The translations under genes were made by a program, and so were the position numbers. Positions 42,196-50,715 of a stretch of DNA of 64,000 bases are shown piece by piece. The notes beneath the pieces are model-generated. The model did no database searches. It was not told the DNA's origin and saw only the letters and a program-made list of their open reading frames with translations. Numbering within the stretch: position 1 is the first letter of the stretch; each line of letters opens with the position of its first letter. The DNA is from Flavobacterium bizetiae (lineage in GTDB: Bacteria > Bacteroidota > Bacteroidia > Flavobacteriales > Flavobacteriaceae), in NCBI RefSeq assembly GCF_902804475.1, contig NZ_CADCSU010000103.1, positions 1 through 64,000 on the forward strand, in the 5' to 3' direction.

Positions 42196-45100
42196 CTAGT
42201 TTTTCTTTAATACGATTATAGAATTTTCGTCTAAAACAGATTGAAAACCAAAGTTAATTAATGTGTTTTTTAAACCTGAACTATTAATTAAAATAACGCA
42301 AGATGTAGTAGCAATGATTTTCTCCAGATCGCTTGCATAACTTTCATCAGAAATTAAAACAACATCGTATTGATTTTCTAAAGCCAATTTGAGATGATCG
42401 GGATAAGAAATTTTTCTCTTTACGAGGAAATAATTCGTTTTGGCAACCGCGACTTTTTCTTCATCAGAAATAAAAGAAATTACTTTTCGTTGTGGTTCCT
42501 GCAAAGTCAATAAAACGTCTAATTGTCCGTAATCATTGGCTAAGTGCAATATTTTGGCTTTCGCCGAAAGATGCTTGTTAAGCTGATAATATGTTTCGAG
42601 ATTCTCTTTTAAATCGTTTTTGACAGCATTTATAATTTCAATTTCTTTGTAATCGTAACTATGAATTAGCATTTTTTTGAAATAATCAGGGCCTTCTAGT
42701 TGTTGACGCACTTTATGAAATTCTTCTTTAAAATAAGCGCTTAACAGTTTTGTTCTTTCGGCATAATTTTTCCCGTAAGAAAGATTATCAGGCGTAATTC
42801 TTTCTAAAATAGATAAGGTAAGATGACTATGATGAATGACAAAATCGCCTTTTGGAATTGCTTCTGATGCGCCATGAATTAAAACCGGAACAATATCCAG
42901 ATTAAATTCTTCGGCAAGATAAAAAGCACCTTTATGAAAACGCTTGATCTGATTACTTTCTGAACGGGTTCCTTCCGGAAAAATCATCAATGAATATCCT
43001 TCATTTACTTTCTGACGCAGATGTTCAACACCGCCTTCGATTCCTTCAGAAACCGGATAAAACCCTGCTTTTCTAACCGTTCCGCCAAAAATAGGAGAGT
43101 TGTAAACCCAGTCGTTTACAAGAAATATAATTTTAGGACTCAACATTCCCATTGCCAGAATATCGATAAACGAAGAATGATTGGCAATTATGATGGCTGG
43201 TTTTTCGAAGTTTTCATTAAACTTATTGAGGACTTTTTTATGCAAAAACGGATTCGAATATAAAACCGAATTCATGAATCTTGAAATGAAATATCGAAAT
43301 CCTTTCATTTTCTTTTTTTCGTTTATTGGGAGAATCGGCATTATGGTGATGCTAAAAAGTGACATCAAAATACCGCCAAGTCCGTAGTAGGTAAACGAAA
43401 TAATACCGTGTATAAAGCTTCGTAACTCGAAAGGAGCATTTCCTTTTTTCGCACGATTGGATATGAATAATTTAAAAAGAATCGGGTAGAAAATAAACGT
43501 AATAATCAACGCGGCAAAAACCCCAATCAAGGAAACAGATGAGATCGAACGCAACGCCGGATGATGGGCAAAAATCATGGCACCAATTCCTAAAATGGTT
43601 GTGATAACTGCCAGAATTATTGACGTTCTGTAAATCGCAATTTCGTTTTTTCCGTTAGTATATTCTTTTTGAAGTGCACTCGTCATGAAAATACTAAAAT
43701 CGACACCGTGACCAAAAATCAGCGTACAAACAATCAAACTAAAAATGTTCATTTGAATACCAAAAATGCCCATAATTCCTGCCGTTACAATTCCGGTTAA
43801 GGCAATCGGGATACAACTTACGATGACCAATTCGACTCTGCGGAAAAAGAAAAACAAAATCAGAATTACAGCCACAAACGAATAATTAACCAGCGAATTA
43901 AAATCGGTTTTTAAAGTGCTGAAGAATGTTTCATTCATTTGCTGACGATCAATCGCAATCAGATTATTTTTGGCGGAAGCCGATTTCACAAAAGCATCTC
44001 GTTGCTCAGGCGTAACTTTTACTAAAGTCGAAATCGTGAAGAAACCATTCTTCTCGGTTACAAATTCCTTTAGTTGCAGATCCTGAACTTTTAGATATTC
44101 TTGTGCCGAAATAGGTTTGAAATTATAGTCTAAATGATCGTAAAAAGTCGAATATGTTGAGGGTTTAAAACCTAGTTTTGAACCTTCGGCAATCAATTCA
44201 GATTGTAGAACTTGCTTTTTATTGGCATCCCAAAACGAATTCCATTTGTCTATTTTTTGTTGTTGTTCTTTTTGCGAAAGCATAATTCCGCCAACAGAAC
44301 TGAAATTCAATATTTTATTCGTTTGTTTTTCTTTTGATAAATCGGTAAAAAGTAGGCTATTGTTTTGCAAAACTTCTTCCATACTTTTTCCGTACGAAGC
44401 CAGATAAATCGTTTTTGATGTTAAACTCGTGCTTTCTTCCAGATCTTTTTCGGCGGCTTTAATTTCTTTTGGAACAAAATTCAATTGCGATAAATCATTA
44501 TTGAAGCCCACATTATTATATGTAAAAGAACAAACGATTGTAATTAAAACGCAAAAACCAATCAGGTATTTATTATTATGAAAGGAGAAATGTGCCAGTT
44601 TATCAATGACATTTTTCTTATGTTCAAAATTATTTTCTTTCGGTTTATACAAATGCGGAACAATCAAAAGCGAGAAGATTCCGGTTGCCATAACAATTAC
44701 GGCAGCGAAAATTCCGAGATCATTTAAAGCATCAGATTTTACAAAAAGCAAACATAAAAAAGCAACAGCCGTTGTAGAACTGCTCATAATTACAGGCATT
44801 GTAATGTCTTTGTACAAAGTTTTTACATCGCTGTTATGTTTGTAATGCGTGAGAATATGTATCGAATAATCGATTGTGATTCCTAACAGGATCGATCCAA
44901 TTCCGAGAGAAATTGCTGAAATTTGTTCTTTTACAAAATATAAAAAAGCTACGGCGAACAAAGCGCCAAAAACCGTTGGAAGAAAAATAATTAACGGAAT
45001 CAATATTTTGCGATAAAACAAAATCAAGATCAGCATTAGCGTGATCATCGCGATTGTGGTCGTTAAAATAATATCGCTTTTAATTTGATCTGCATTGGCA

Positions 45101-45876
45101 ACTGCAATCAAAGCCGAACCAAAATAACTAATCGAAGTTTTGCCTTTGAATTTCTGATTTAGATTTTCCTGAATCGATTTTAGTTTATTTACAAAAATCG
45201 TGTTCTTTTCGGTTTCGCTCGAAGGCAAATTTGAAGTTATAAAAAGCAATAATTTTGTTTTGTCCTTGGTCATTACAAAACCATTGTTGAGCGTAAAATC
45301 GTCGCCAATATTTAATTGCTGTAATTTTTTTAAAGCGATAAATGAAATTCCAAGCGGATCTTGCAGAATAAAATCTTTGGTTACAAATCCGGATGGAGAA
45401 ATAATCGATTTATAATTTCCCTGAACGGTTGCGGCAATACTGTCTTTTTGAAGTTTATTCTGAATCGCAGCATAATCTTTATTCTCTAAAAAAAGAGGCA
45501 AATTATTGTAAACAAAATCTATTGTTTCCTGAATGTTTTCTTCGTCGATTTTACCCTGAATTCCGGTTATGTAAGGTTTGCAGGATTTAGAAACGCTATC
45601 AGAAAAAACAGTTGCCATTTCTTTTAAATCTTCTTCAGAACCGTTTTTATCAAGTTTGAAAATAACAGTGATTTTATCCGCGAAATTAAGTTGTTTCAGG
45701 ACTTTTGCCGTAACATCAGCTTTATCGTTTGTTGGAATAAGTTTGGTAATGTCTTCTTCAAACTTAATTTGAGACGCAAAGAATCCAAAACCAAAAAGCA
45801 TCAAAATAGCCAAAGCAACCGATAAAGTTTTTTGTCGGTTTACAAATAAATGAATGGCGTAGAAATAGTGATGCAT
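42196..45876 (-). CDS. MMPL-type exporter fused to a lysophospholipid acyltransferase and a methyltransferase-like tail
   Basis: This 1226-residue protein has an N-terminal RND/MMPL exporter of about twelve helices (residues ~1-830) with two periplasmic loops. A PlsC-type acyltransferase follows, with the HX4D motif NHSSFID (H900, D905) and FPEGTR near residue 966. The last ~150 residues are a Rossmann-like region (KAKILHLANDYGQLDVLL) resembling a degenerate SAM methyltransferase. It is known as a trifunctional protein in flexirubin/aryl-polyene clusters. It probably moves the lipid pigment, or lipid-linked parts, to the outer membrane and acylates it. All domains are in one frame. Confidence 0.88.
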   Translation of the reverse strand: MHHYFYAIHLFVNRQKTLSVALAILMLFGFGFFASQIKFEEDITKLIPTNDKADVTAKVLKQLNFADKITVIFKLDKNGSEEDLKEMATVFSDSVSKSCKPYITGIQGKIDEENIQETIDFVYNNLPLFLENKDYAAIQNKLQKDSIAATVQGNYKSIISPSGFVTKDFILQDPLGISFIALKKLQQLNIGDDFTLNNGFVMTKDKTKLLLFITSNLPSSETEKNTIFVNKLKSIQENLNQKFKGKTSISYFGSALIAVANADQIKSDIILTTTIAMITLMLILILFYRKILIPLIIFLPTVFGALFAVAFLYFVKEQISAISLGIGSILLGITIDYSIHILTHYKHNSDVKTLYKDITMPVIMSSSTTAVAFLCLLFVKSDALNDLGIFAAVIVMATGIFSLLIVPHLYKPKENNFEHKKNVIDKLAHFSFHNNKYLIGFCVLITIVCSFTYNNVGFNNDLSQLNFVPKEIKAAEKDLEESTSLTSKTIYLASYGKSMEEVLQNNSLLFTDLSKEKQTNKILNFSSVGGIMLSQKEQQQKIDKWNSFWDANKKQVLQSELIAEGSKLGFKPSTYSTFYDHLDYNFKPISAQEYLKVQDLQLKEFVTEKNGFFTISTLVKVTPEQRDAFVKSASAKNNLIAIDRQQMNETFFSTLKTDFNSLVNYSFVAVILILFFFFRRVELVIVSCIPIALTGIVTAGIMGIFGIQMNIFSLIVCTLIFGHGVDFSIFMTSALQKEYTNGKNEIAIYRTSIILAVITTILGIGAMIFAHHPALRSISSVSLIGVFAALIITFIFYPILFKLFISNRAKKGNAPFELRSFIHGIISFTYYGLGGILMSLFSITIMPILPINEKKKMKGFRYFISRFMNSVLYSNPFLHKKVLNKFNENFEKPAIIIANHSSFIDILAMGMLSPKIIFLVNDWVYNSPIFGGTVRKAGFYPVSEGIEGGVEHLRQKVNEGYSLMIFPEGTRSESNQIKRFHKGAFYLAEEFNLDIVPVLIHGASEAIPKGDFVIHHSHLTLSILERITPDNLSYGKNYAERTKLLSAYFKEEFHKVRQQLEGPDYFKKMLIHSYDYKEIEIINAVKNDLKENLETYYQLNKHLSAKAKILHLANDYGQLDVLLTLQEPQRKVISFISDEEKVAVAKTNYFLVKRKISYPDHLKLALENQYDVVLISDESYASDLEKIIATTSCVILINSSGLKNTLINFGFQSVLDENSIIVLKKN

Positions 45877-45894
45877 AATTATTTATTATTTTCT

Positions 45895-46036
45895 TTTGCC
45901 ACAGATTAAAAAGATTAGTTTTAGTTTGTCACCCTGAGCGAAGTCGAAGGGCGCTCCAATTGGACGTGGGCTTCGACTTCGCTCAGCCTGACAAACTGGA
46001 TGTAAAAATCATTTTAATCCTTTAATCTGTGGCAAA
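45895..46036. repeat. Nested inverted repeat between MMPL and GT2-DUF2062 genes
   Basis: Outer arms (TTTGCCACAGATTAAA with TTTAATCTGTGGCAAA) enclose inner arms of 27 bp with two mismatches (45923-45949 with 45971-45997) built on CCCTGAGCGAAGTCGAAG. Both arm types are familiar dispersed repeats of Bacteroidota, here placed one inside the other. It could form a very long hairpin in the cluster transcript. Confidence 0.8.
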
Positions 46037-46039
46037 CTT

Positions 46040-47227
46040 TTACGTAATATTTGTTTTGTTCTTAGAACTAAAAGCGGTTAAAAGTAAATAACTTATAAGA
46101 CCAAAAGTCAGTGCCAAAACGGATGCTAAAATAAGACTTCCCACGATATATTGTGTCGCATTTTTTTGAATATCATCGAGCGTAACCGAACTATCTAAAA
46201 TTAGCGGCGCATCATTCGATACAAAGTAACTTCCCATTTTTAGAGAACCGTAAATAACAAAAGGGATGAAAGGCGGAAAACTCACATTCGAAGCCAGATA
46301 AGCAATGACTTTATTGAGCCTGAACAAAGCGGCAAAAGTAAAAAGCAAAACGGTTTGAAATCCCCAAAACGGAGAAATCCCGATAAAAATACCCAAAGCA
46401 ATTGCGGCTGATTTTTTGAAATTAGAGTCGGAACTTTCTAAAATATCTTCAAGAAAGAATTTTTTAAAACCTTTTTTTTTTGCTCTTTTAAAAAAATCTC
46501 GCGGTTTAATGTACAACAAAGCATTGAGAACCAAAACCGTATTTAGAATACTAATTCGGGTAAAATCTTTAAATGGTCGAAAATGCGAAACACGTTCTGC
46601 GGGATCGTACAAAATCTGGATCGGGATGTTTTTAACCACAATTCCTTTCCATGCCGATCGCACAATAACTTCAATTTCGAACTCAAATTTATTGGTATAA
46701 AATTGTTTCGGAATTAACTTTAACGGATATAATCTAAACCCGGATTGTGTGTCTTCGAGTACAATTCCGGTTTCGAACTTAAACCAGAAATTCGAAAATT
46801 TATTACCAAAACTACTTTTCTTCGGTACATTTTCCTGTGTCATATTCCGGCTTCCAATCAAAAGAGAATTGGGTTCTTTTTGAATTTCTTCAATAAAATT
46901 AGGAATATCAGATGCAAAATGTTGTCCGTCAGAATCGATTGTGATGGCGTATTCAAAATGCATTTCGATTGCTTTTCTAAAACCATTTCGGAGCGCTCTT
47001 CCTTTTCCTATATTTCGAGGATGATGAATTTGAGTAAGCTCCGAATATTGTTTTAAAATTTCGTTCGTAGTATCTGTTGAACCGTCATTGACGATAATAA
47101 TATTTGATGTGAAATCTAAAATAGAATCCAGCACTTTTTTCAACGTTTTGTGATTATTGTACGTCGGCACAATAACACAAAAATTGATTGAATCAAGTAA
47201 TTGCTGCTGAGATAAAGTTGGTTGCAT
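46040..47227 (-). CDS. GT2 glycosyltransferase fused to DUF2062
   Basis: This 395-residue protein has an N-terminal GT2 domain with CVIVPTYNNHKTLKKVL, IIVNDGSTDTTNEIL and the metal-binding ITIDSDGQH. It resembles dolichol-phosphate-mannose synthase-like enzymes (RNIGKGRALRNGFRKAIE). A hydrophobic DUF2062 domain fills the C-terminal ~140 residues, with four helices and ISPFWGFQTVLLF. The fusion is standard in aryl-polyene and flexirubin clusters, though its substrate is not settled. It probably glycosylates a lipid carrier or lipid at the inner membrane. Confidence 0.87.
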   Translation of the reverse strand: MQPTLSQQQLLDSINFCVIVPTYNNHKTLKKVLDSILDFTSNIIIVNDGSTDTTNEILKQYSELTQIHHPRNIGKGRALRNGFRKAIEMHFEYAITIDSDGQHFASDIPNFIEEIQKEPNSLLIGSRNMTQENVPKKSSFGNKFSNFWFKFETGIVLEDTQSGFRLYPLKLIPKQFYTNKFEFEIEVIVRSAWKGIVVKNIPIQILYDPAERVSHFRPFKDFTRISILNTVLVLNALLYIKPRDFFKRAKKKGFKKFFLEDILESSDSNFKKSAAIALGIFIGISPFWGFQTVLLFTFAALFRLNKVIAYLASNVSFPPFIPFVIYGSLKMGSYFVSNDAPLILDSSVTLDDIQKNATQYIVGSLILASVLALTFGLISYLLLTAFSSKNKTNIT

Positions 47228-47245
47228 GGGGATTTTTTTCTTTAC

Positions 47246-47731
47246 CTACTTCACAAATTGTTTCTCTTTTTCAGAGAAACTTTTAGATTGCAAAACAAAG
47301 TCTTTTAGGTATTCTTTTAAAACACCACTTTGCTCGGCATAATGATCGGTAATGAATTTTTTATCTTCTTTGATGTTCTTTTTATAACCCGTAATTCCAG
47401 GAACATCTTCCTGAATACTCAATCGAATCATTCTGATTTCGATATTGTTCGGGTCACTTTTTAAAGTCGCTTCAAGAAGTTTTGCACCTTCTTTAAAACG
47501 AGAAATTTTGCTTCCAACAATATTTTGAAATTTAGAATCTACTAAAATTGAAGCCGCTTTGTAAGCCACTAAAATTTTATCATCGTTGTTTGAAATCCCG
47601 GAAAGTTTTTCGGTAAAATCTTTAGCATTTGCTTCTGATTTTGCCACATCAGGATAAATTTTTCGGATAGAGGCTAAGTCGGGGTTTCCGGCAAAGTTTA
47701 TCCATAGAAGTATTGACAATAGTAATTTCAT
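47246..47731 (-). CDS. Exported protein of unknown function, pigment cluster
   Basis: This 161-residue protein has a short signal peptide (MKLLLSILLWINFAGNPD) and a helical body. The body includes SKISRFKEGAKLLEATLKSD and PNNIEIRMIRLSIQEDVP, which look like a pair of TPR-like helices. No enzyme motif is seen. It lies 2 bp after the hotdog dehydratase-like gene and 18 bp before the GT2-DUF2062 gene, so it is part of the cluster operon. Confidence 0.75.
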   Translation of the reverse strand: MKLLLSILLWINFAGNPDLASIRKIYPDVAKSEANAKDFTEKLSGISNNDDKILVAYKAASILVDSKFQNIVGSKISRFKEGAKLLEATLKSDPNNIEIRMIRLSIQEDVPGITGYKKNIKEDKKFITDHYAEQSGVLKEYLKDFVLQSKSFSEKEKQFVK

Positions 47732-47733
47732 AG

Positions 47734-48105
47734 TTATAATTTTTTATACATATTGCTTAATTTTAAAGCAACGGTATCGTTAAAATATGTGGTGTTTTTC
47801 ACCTTTACCAAATCATCTTCTGTGGTTGTTATATCAAGTTCTAAACGCAATTCAGGATTTGTTTCCGGATTAATTAAGGCCATGAATTTTACATTGGTCA
47901 GTGTTTGTATCATCAACGAACTTTTTGTGATTGATTCTGTAAGTTCTTTAATAATCTGAATCATGCAAACGCCCGGCATAATTGGGTTTCCGGGAAAATG
48001 TCCTTCAAAAACCTCATGATTGGCATTAACTAATATACGAATATTATATTTAGCATCTCCTGTTTTTTCTTCTGAAAGCACTTTATAAAAGTCTTTTAAA
48101 ACCAT
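47734..48105 (-). CDS. FabZ-like hotdog protein with altered active site
   Basis: This 123-residue hotdog-fold protein has the FabZ-type helix FEGHFPGNPIMPGVCMIQII, keeping the catalytic His. The position of the usual catalytic Glu (in V-x-I-x-E-A) appears to be Gln in CMIQII. In the cluster it would act on beta-hydroxyacyl-ACP intermediates during polyene chain growth; the change suggests a different reaction, a structural role, or a partner that supplies the acid. It lies between an outer-membrane-protein gene (12 bp) and the exported protein gene (2 bp). Confidence 0.8.
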   Translation of the reverse strand: MVLKDFYKVLSEEKTGDAKYNIRILVNANHEVFEGHFPGNPIMPGVCMIQIIKELTESITKSSLMIQTLTNVKFMALINPETNPELRLELDITTTEDDLVKVKNTTYFNDTVALKLSNMYKKL

Positions 48106-48117
48106 ATTTGTAATTTT

Positions 48118-48732
48118 TTATTTCGTTTCAAAAGAGTAAGAAATACCTATTTGAAAATTGATATTAGTATTATAATCGCCAAAAAAGTAATGATTATTAG
48201 AATTATTATGATAGTAATCGCTGTCTAAAACATCTAATAAACCTTTTTTAAATCTAAATTCAAAACCAAGACCAGAAGGCATTTTATAAGCAACACCTGT
48301 AACAAACGAAAGATCATTGTATGTTTTTCTAAAAGCTAAATTGTCGCTTAAAAGAACATCTAAAGCCGGCCCAAACTGAACCTGAAACTGAGCAAATTTT
48401 AATTTGTTAAGCAGTGCAACAGATAAATAACTCATTTGTAAATCCTGATGAACCGTTCTTTCTGTTTGCGTATCGGGATCAATAAAATTACGGGCAACAT
48501 TATTAGATCCTTGTCTGATGTAATTTATTTCGGGCTGTAAAGCATATCGTTTCGTTAAGTTTATTTCTCCAAAGCCACCAATATAAAAGTCAGGTCTGTA
48601 GTTGGCATGCATTTCAGAAACTGTCGAAAGACTTAAACCTGCTCTTAAACCAGGCTTAAAAGTTACTTGAGCTTGTATGTTTGTGATTGCAAAAAAAAGG
48701 AATACGGCAATCGCTAATTTCTTTTTATACAT
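48118..48732 (-). CDS. Outer-membrane beta-barrel protein (PorT-like), copy A
   Basis: This 204-residue protein has a signal peptide (LAIAVFLFFAITNIQAQ) and alternating beta-strands ending in an aromatic-rich C-terminus (NINFQIGISYSFETK), typical of small PorT/OmpA-like eight-stranded barrels. FKPGLRAGLSLSTVSE and RYALQPEINYIRQG are shared with the gene just upstream, so the two are tandem paralogues. Its role in the pigment cluster is unknown; it may be a passenger. Confidence 0.82.
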   Translation of the reverse strand: MYKKKLAIAVFLFFAITNIQAQVTFKPGLRAGLSLSTVSEMHANYRPDFYIGGFGEINLTKRYALQPEINYIRQGSNNVARNFIDPDTQTERTVHQDLQMSYLSVALLNKLKFAQFQVQFGPALDVLLSDNLAFRKTYNDLSFVTGVAYKMPSGLGFEFRFKKGLLDVLDSDYYHNNSNNHYFFGDYNTNINFQIGISYSFETK

Positions 48733-49337
48733 TATTTTACTTTAAAAGTGTAACTAATACCAATCTGAAAAACCTGATTCAGGATAAGATCATTATAGCG
48801 ATAACCATTATCGTCATACTCAACTCCGTCGTAGCCATAAATATCAACTAAACCTTGTTTTAATCTTGCTTCAAACGTTAATCCATTTCGAAGTGTATAT
48901 CCAACGCCTCCAACAATGGCAAGGTCAAAACTTTCAGGACTGCTGTTGATATAATTATCAGAAATTTTAAAATCGAAAGACGGACCTCCCAAAAGGTGAA
49001 ATCCCTGACCGCCAATATTAAATTTTGCAACCGCACCAAGTGTTAGGTAATTTAATTCATAATTTACATAGCGGTAATTGTATCCGTTTCCAAAATATTC
49101 TCTCCCTTTATCACCTTGTCTTGAATAAGTTATCTCAGGCTGTAACGAAAAATATTTATTAAATTTAATGTTCACTAATCCACCAATATAAAAATCGGTT
49201 TTAGTTCTATTATCATCAATATTAGTTAATGTAGATAAATTTAAACCTCCGCGAAATCCTGGACTAACGCTCACTTGTGCTATTGATGATGTAAGTCCGA
49301 TAAATAAAACAAAAGCAATTACGGTTAATTTTTTCAT
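48732..49337 (-). CDS. Outer-membrane beta-barrel protein (PorT-like), copy B
   Basis: This 201-residue paralogue of the gene at 48118 shares the motifs VSPGFRGGLNLSTLT, FSLQPEITYSRQGDKG and a C-terminus QVFQIGISYTFKVK. A signal peptide ends at ...TSSIAQ. The stop codon and the start of copy A overlap by one base, so the pair is translationally coupled, consistent with tandem duplication. Both would sit in the outer membrane. Confidence 0.82.
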   Translation of the reverse strand: MKKLTVIAFVLFIGLTSSIAQVSVSPGFRGGLNLSTLTNIDDNRTKTDFYIGGLVNIKFNKYFSLQPEITYSRQGDKGREYFGNGYNYRYVNYELNYLTLGAVAKFNIGGQGFHLLGGPSFDFKISDNYINSSPESFDLAIVGGVGYTLRNGLTFEARLKQGLVDIYGYDGVEYDDNGYRYNDLILNQVFQIGISYTFKVK

Positions 49338-49373
49338 TTAGGTTTGATTTAAAGTTTATGATTAGTTTAAATT

Positions 49374-50009
49374 TTATTCAGATTTGAAATAGTTCAATTC
49401 AATTTTCAATTTAATATTCTGATGAATAATCTGAATCTTTTCGGCAAAAATATTGTTTTCTGAACTAAATGTCAGCGTAAATTTTTCTTTTGTTTGAGAC
49501 GAATGAACGATCTTTTCTAATCGATGATCCTTTTTTGAGATGAAAAGATAATTGTCTCGTTTTCCATCCTTTGATTTATAAATGTCAGCTGAATCATTTT
49601 CAAATTGTTCCTGAATCTGATAGTCTTTTTTTAGCAACAATCGAAAATCTTCTTTTAGCGTATTAATCAGGATTTTTCGATCTAATTCTGATACAATCGA
49701 ATTGACTTTAAAATCGGTATCCGAAATTTCAAAATCCATTAATTTATTTCCGAATTCTGTTGTAAAAACAATTCGGTGTGTTGTATCGTTTATTTTCTTG
49801 GCGATGAAAATTCCGCTGATTTCATTTCCGTAAACCGTTATATTCGTTTTATAAACATAATCTGTTTTTGAATCTGAAAAATAGGGAACTTCATAAGACG
49901 TTTTGTCTAATTTTTTTGGAGTATAATTTTTTGTGACCGAGCCACAAGAAACAAATACTAGCGCTAGAAAGCAATTAATTATTAAAAACTGAATCGTCGA
50001 TTTTTGCAT
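49374..50009 (-). CDS. Hypothetical lipoprotein, pigment cluster
   Basis: This 211-residue protein has a signal peptide and lipobox (ALVFVSCGSVTKN, Cys near residue 22). The rest is mostly beta with charged loops, and a Lol-like beta sheet is possible. It overlaps the LolA-like gene upstream by 35 bp, which points to coupled translation and perhaps to a partner of that carrier, as LolB is for LolA. No family motif is recognised, so the LolB idea is inference from context. Confidence 0.7.
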   Translation of the reverse strand: MQKSTIQFLIINCFLALVFVSCGSVTKNYTPKKLDKTSYEVPYFSDSKTDYVYKTNITVYGNEISGIFIAKKINDTTHRIVFTTEFGNKLMDFEISDTDFKVNSIVSELDRKILINTLKEDFRLLLKKDYQIQEQFENDSADIYKSKDGKRDNYLFISKKDHRLEKIVHSSQTKEKFTLTFSSENNIFAEKIQIIHQNIKLKIELNYFKSE

Positions 50010-50601
50010 TGATCACTTTATTTTTAAGTACAATTCTGGTATAATCTTCAGATGATTCTAATAGTTTTACCTGAACCACAGTTGCTTCTTCTTTATCGAA
50101 AGTCAATTCGATTTGTTTGATGTATTTCTTCAACGTCGCATCTTTCGGAATAAATTTCGCCAGATTTTGACCTTTCAATTTAAAATAAGATATCGTAAAT
50201 TCTTTATCGTCAAACATATTTCCGCTTACGCTGCCAACGATTAATTTGTTGATTCGGCCAAAGATTTTGCTGTTGCCAATATCAACCGCACTTTTTTTGC
50301 CTTCGTCGTTAATCAGGATTTTTCCGTTTTTGAAAACAATGCTATAATTGTATGGTTTTTTATATTGCCATTGAAGTAGCGCAGGTTCCTTAAAAACCAT
50401 TTTTCCCGAAGTTTCAATGTCTTTCGATAAAAAATCTAAATGTTTATACTGAACAAAATCAGTACTTAAGGTTTTGATTTTTTTCGATACTACATTTACA
50501 TCTTGTTTGAAAGTAGCAACTTCAGCATCTGTCATTTTTTGTTCCTGAGCAAACAAACTGCCTGATATAAATAGAATTAGTAGAGCTATTTTAGTTTTCA
50601 T
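49975..50601 (-). CDS. LolA-like outer-membrane lipoprotein carrier protein
   Basis: This 208-residue periplasmic protein has a signal peptide ending at GSLFAQ. Its LolA fold is seen from STDFVQYKHLDFLSKDIET, GKMVFKEPALLQWQYKKPYN and FTISYFKLKGQNLAKF. LolA-like proteins occur in aryl-polyene and flexirubin clusters and may carry the hydrophobic product across the periplasm. It is followed by an overlapping lipoprotein gene and preceded by a 114-bp gap after the deacetylase gene. Confidence 0.87.
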   Translation of the reverse strand: MKTKIALLILFISGSLFAQEQKMTDAEVATFKQDVNVVSKKIKTLSTDFVQYKHLDFLSKDIETSGKMVFKEPALLQWQYKKPYNYSIVFKNGKILINDEGKKSAVDIGNSKIFGRINKLIVGSVSGNMFDDKEFTISYFKLKGQNLAKFIPKDATLKKYIKQIELTFDKEEATVVQVKLLESSEDYTRIVLKNKVINAKIDDSVFNN

Positions 50602-50715
50602 ATTTTTTTAAGAATTATGCTTATTATACTGCCACGAATTACACCAATTTCCACGAATTTTTAATTTCATAAAATCCGCTCTAATCAGCGTTTTCGCTTT
50701 AGCGAATCCGTTTAA
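50602..50715. repeat. Dispersed repeat fragment in a cluster gap
   Basis: The gap contains CCACGAATTACACCAATTTCC and a near-palindromic CGCTCTAATCAGCG region with CGTTTTCGCTTTAGCGAA. Similar words occur at 54770-54835 and 57155-57235. They look like decayed dispersed flavobacterial repeats. No promoter match was seen. Confidence 0.45.
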
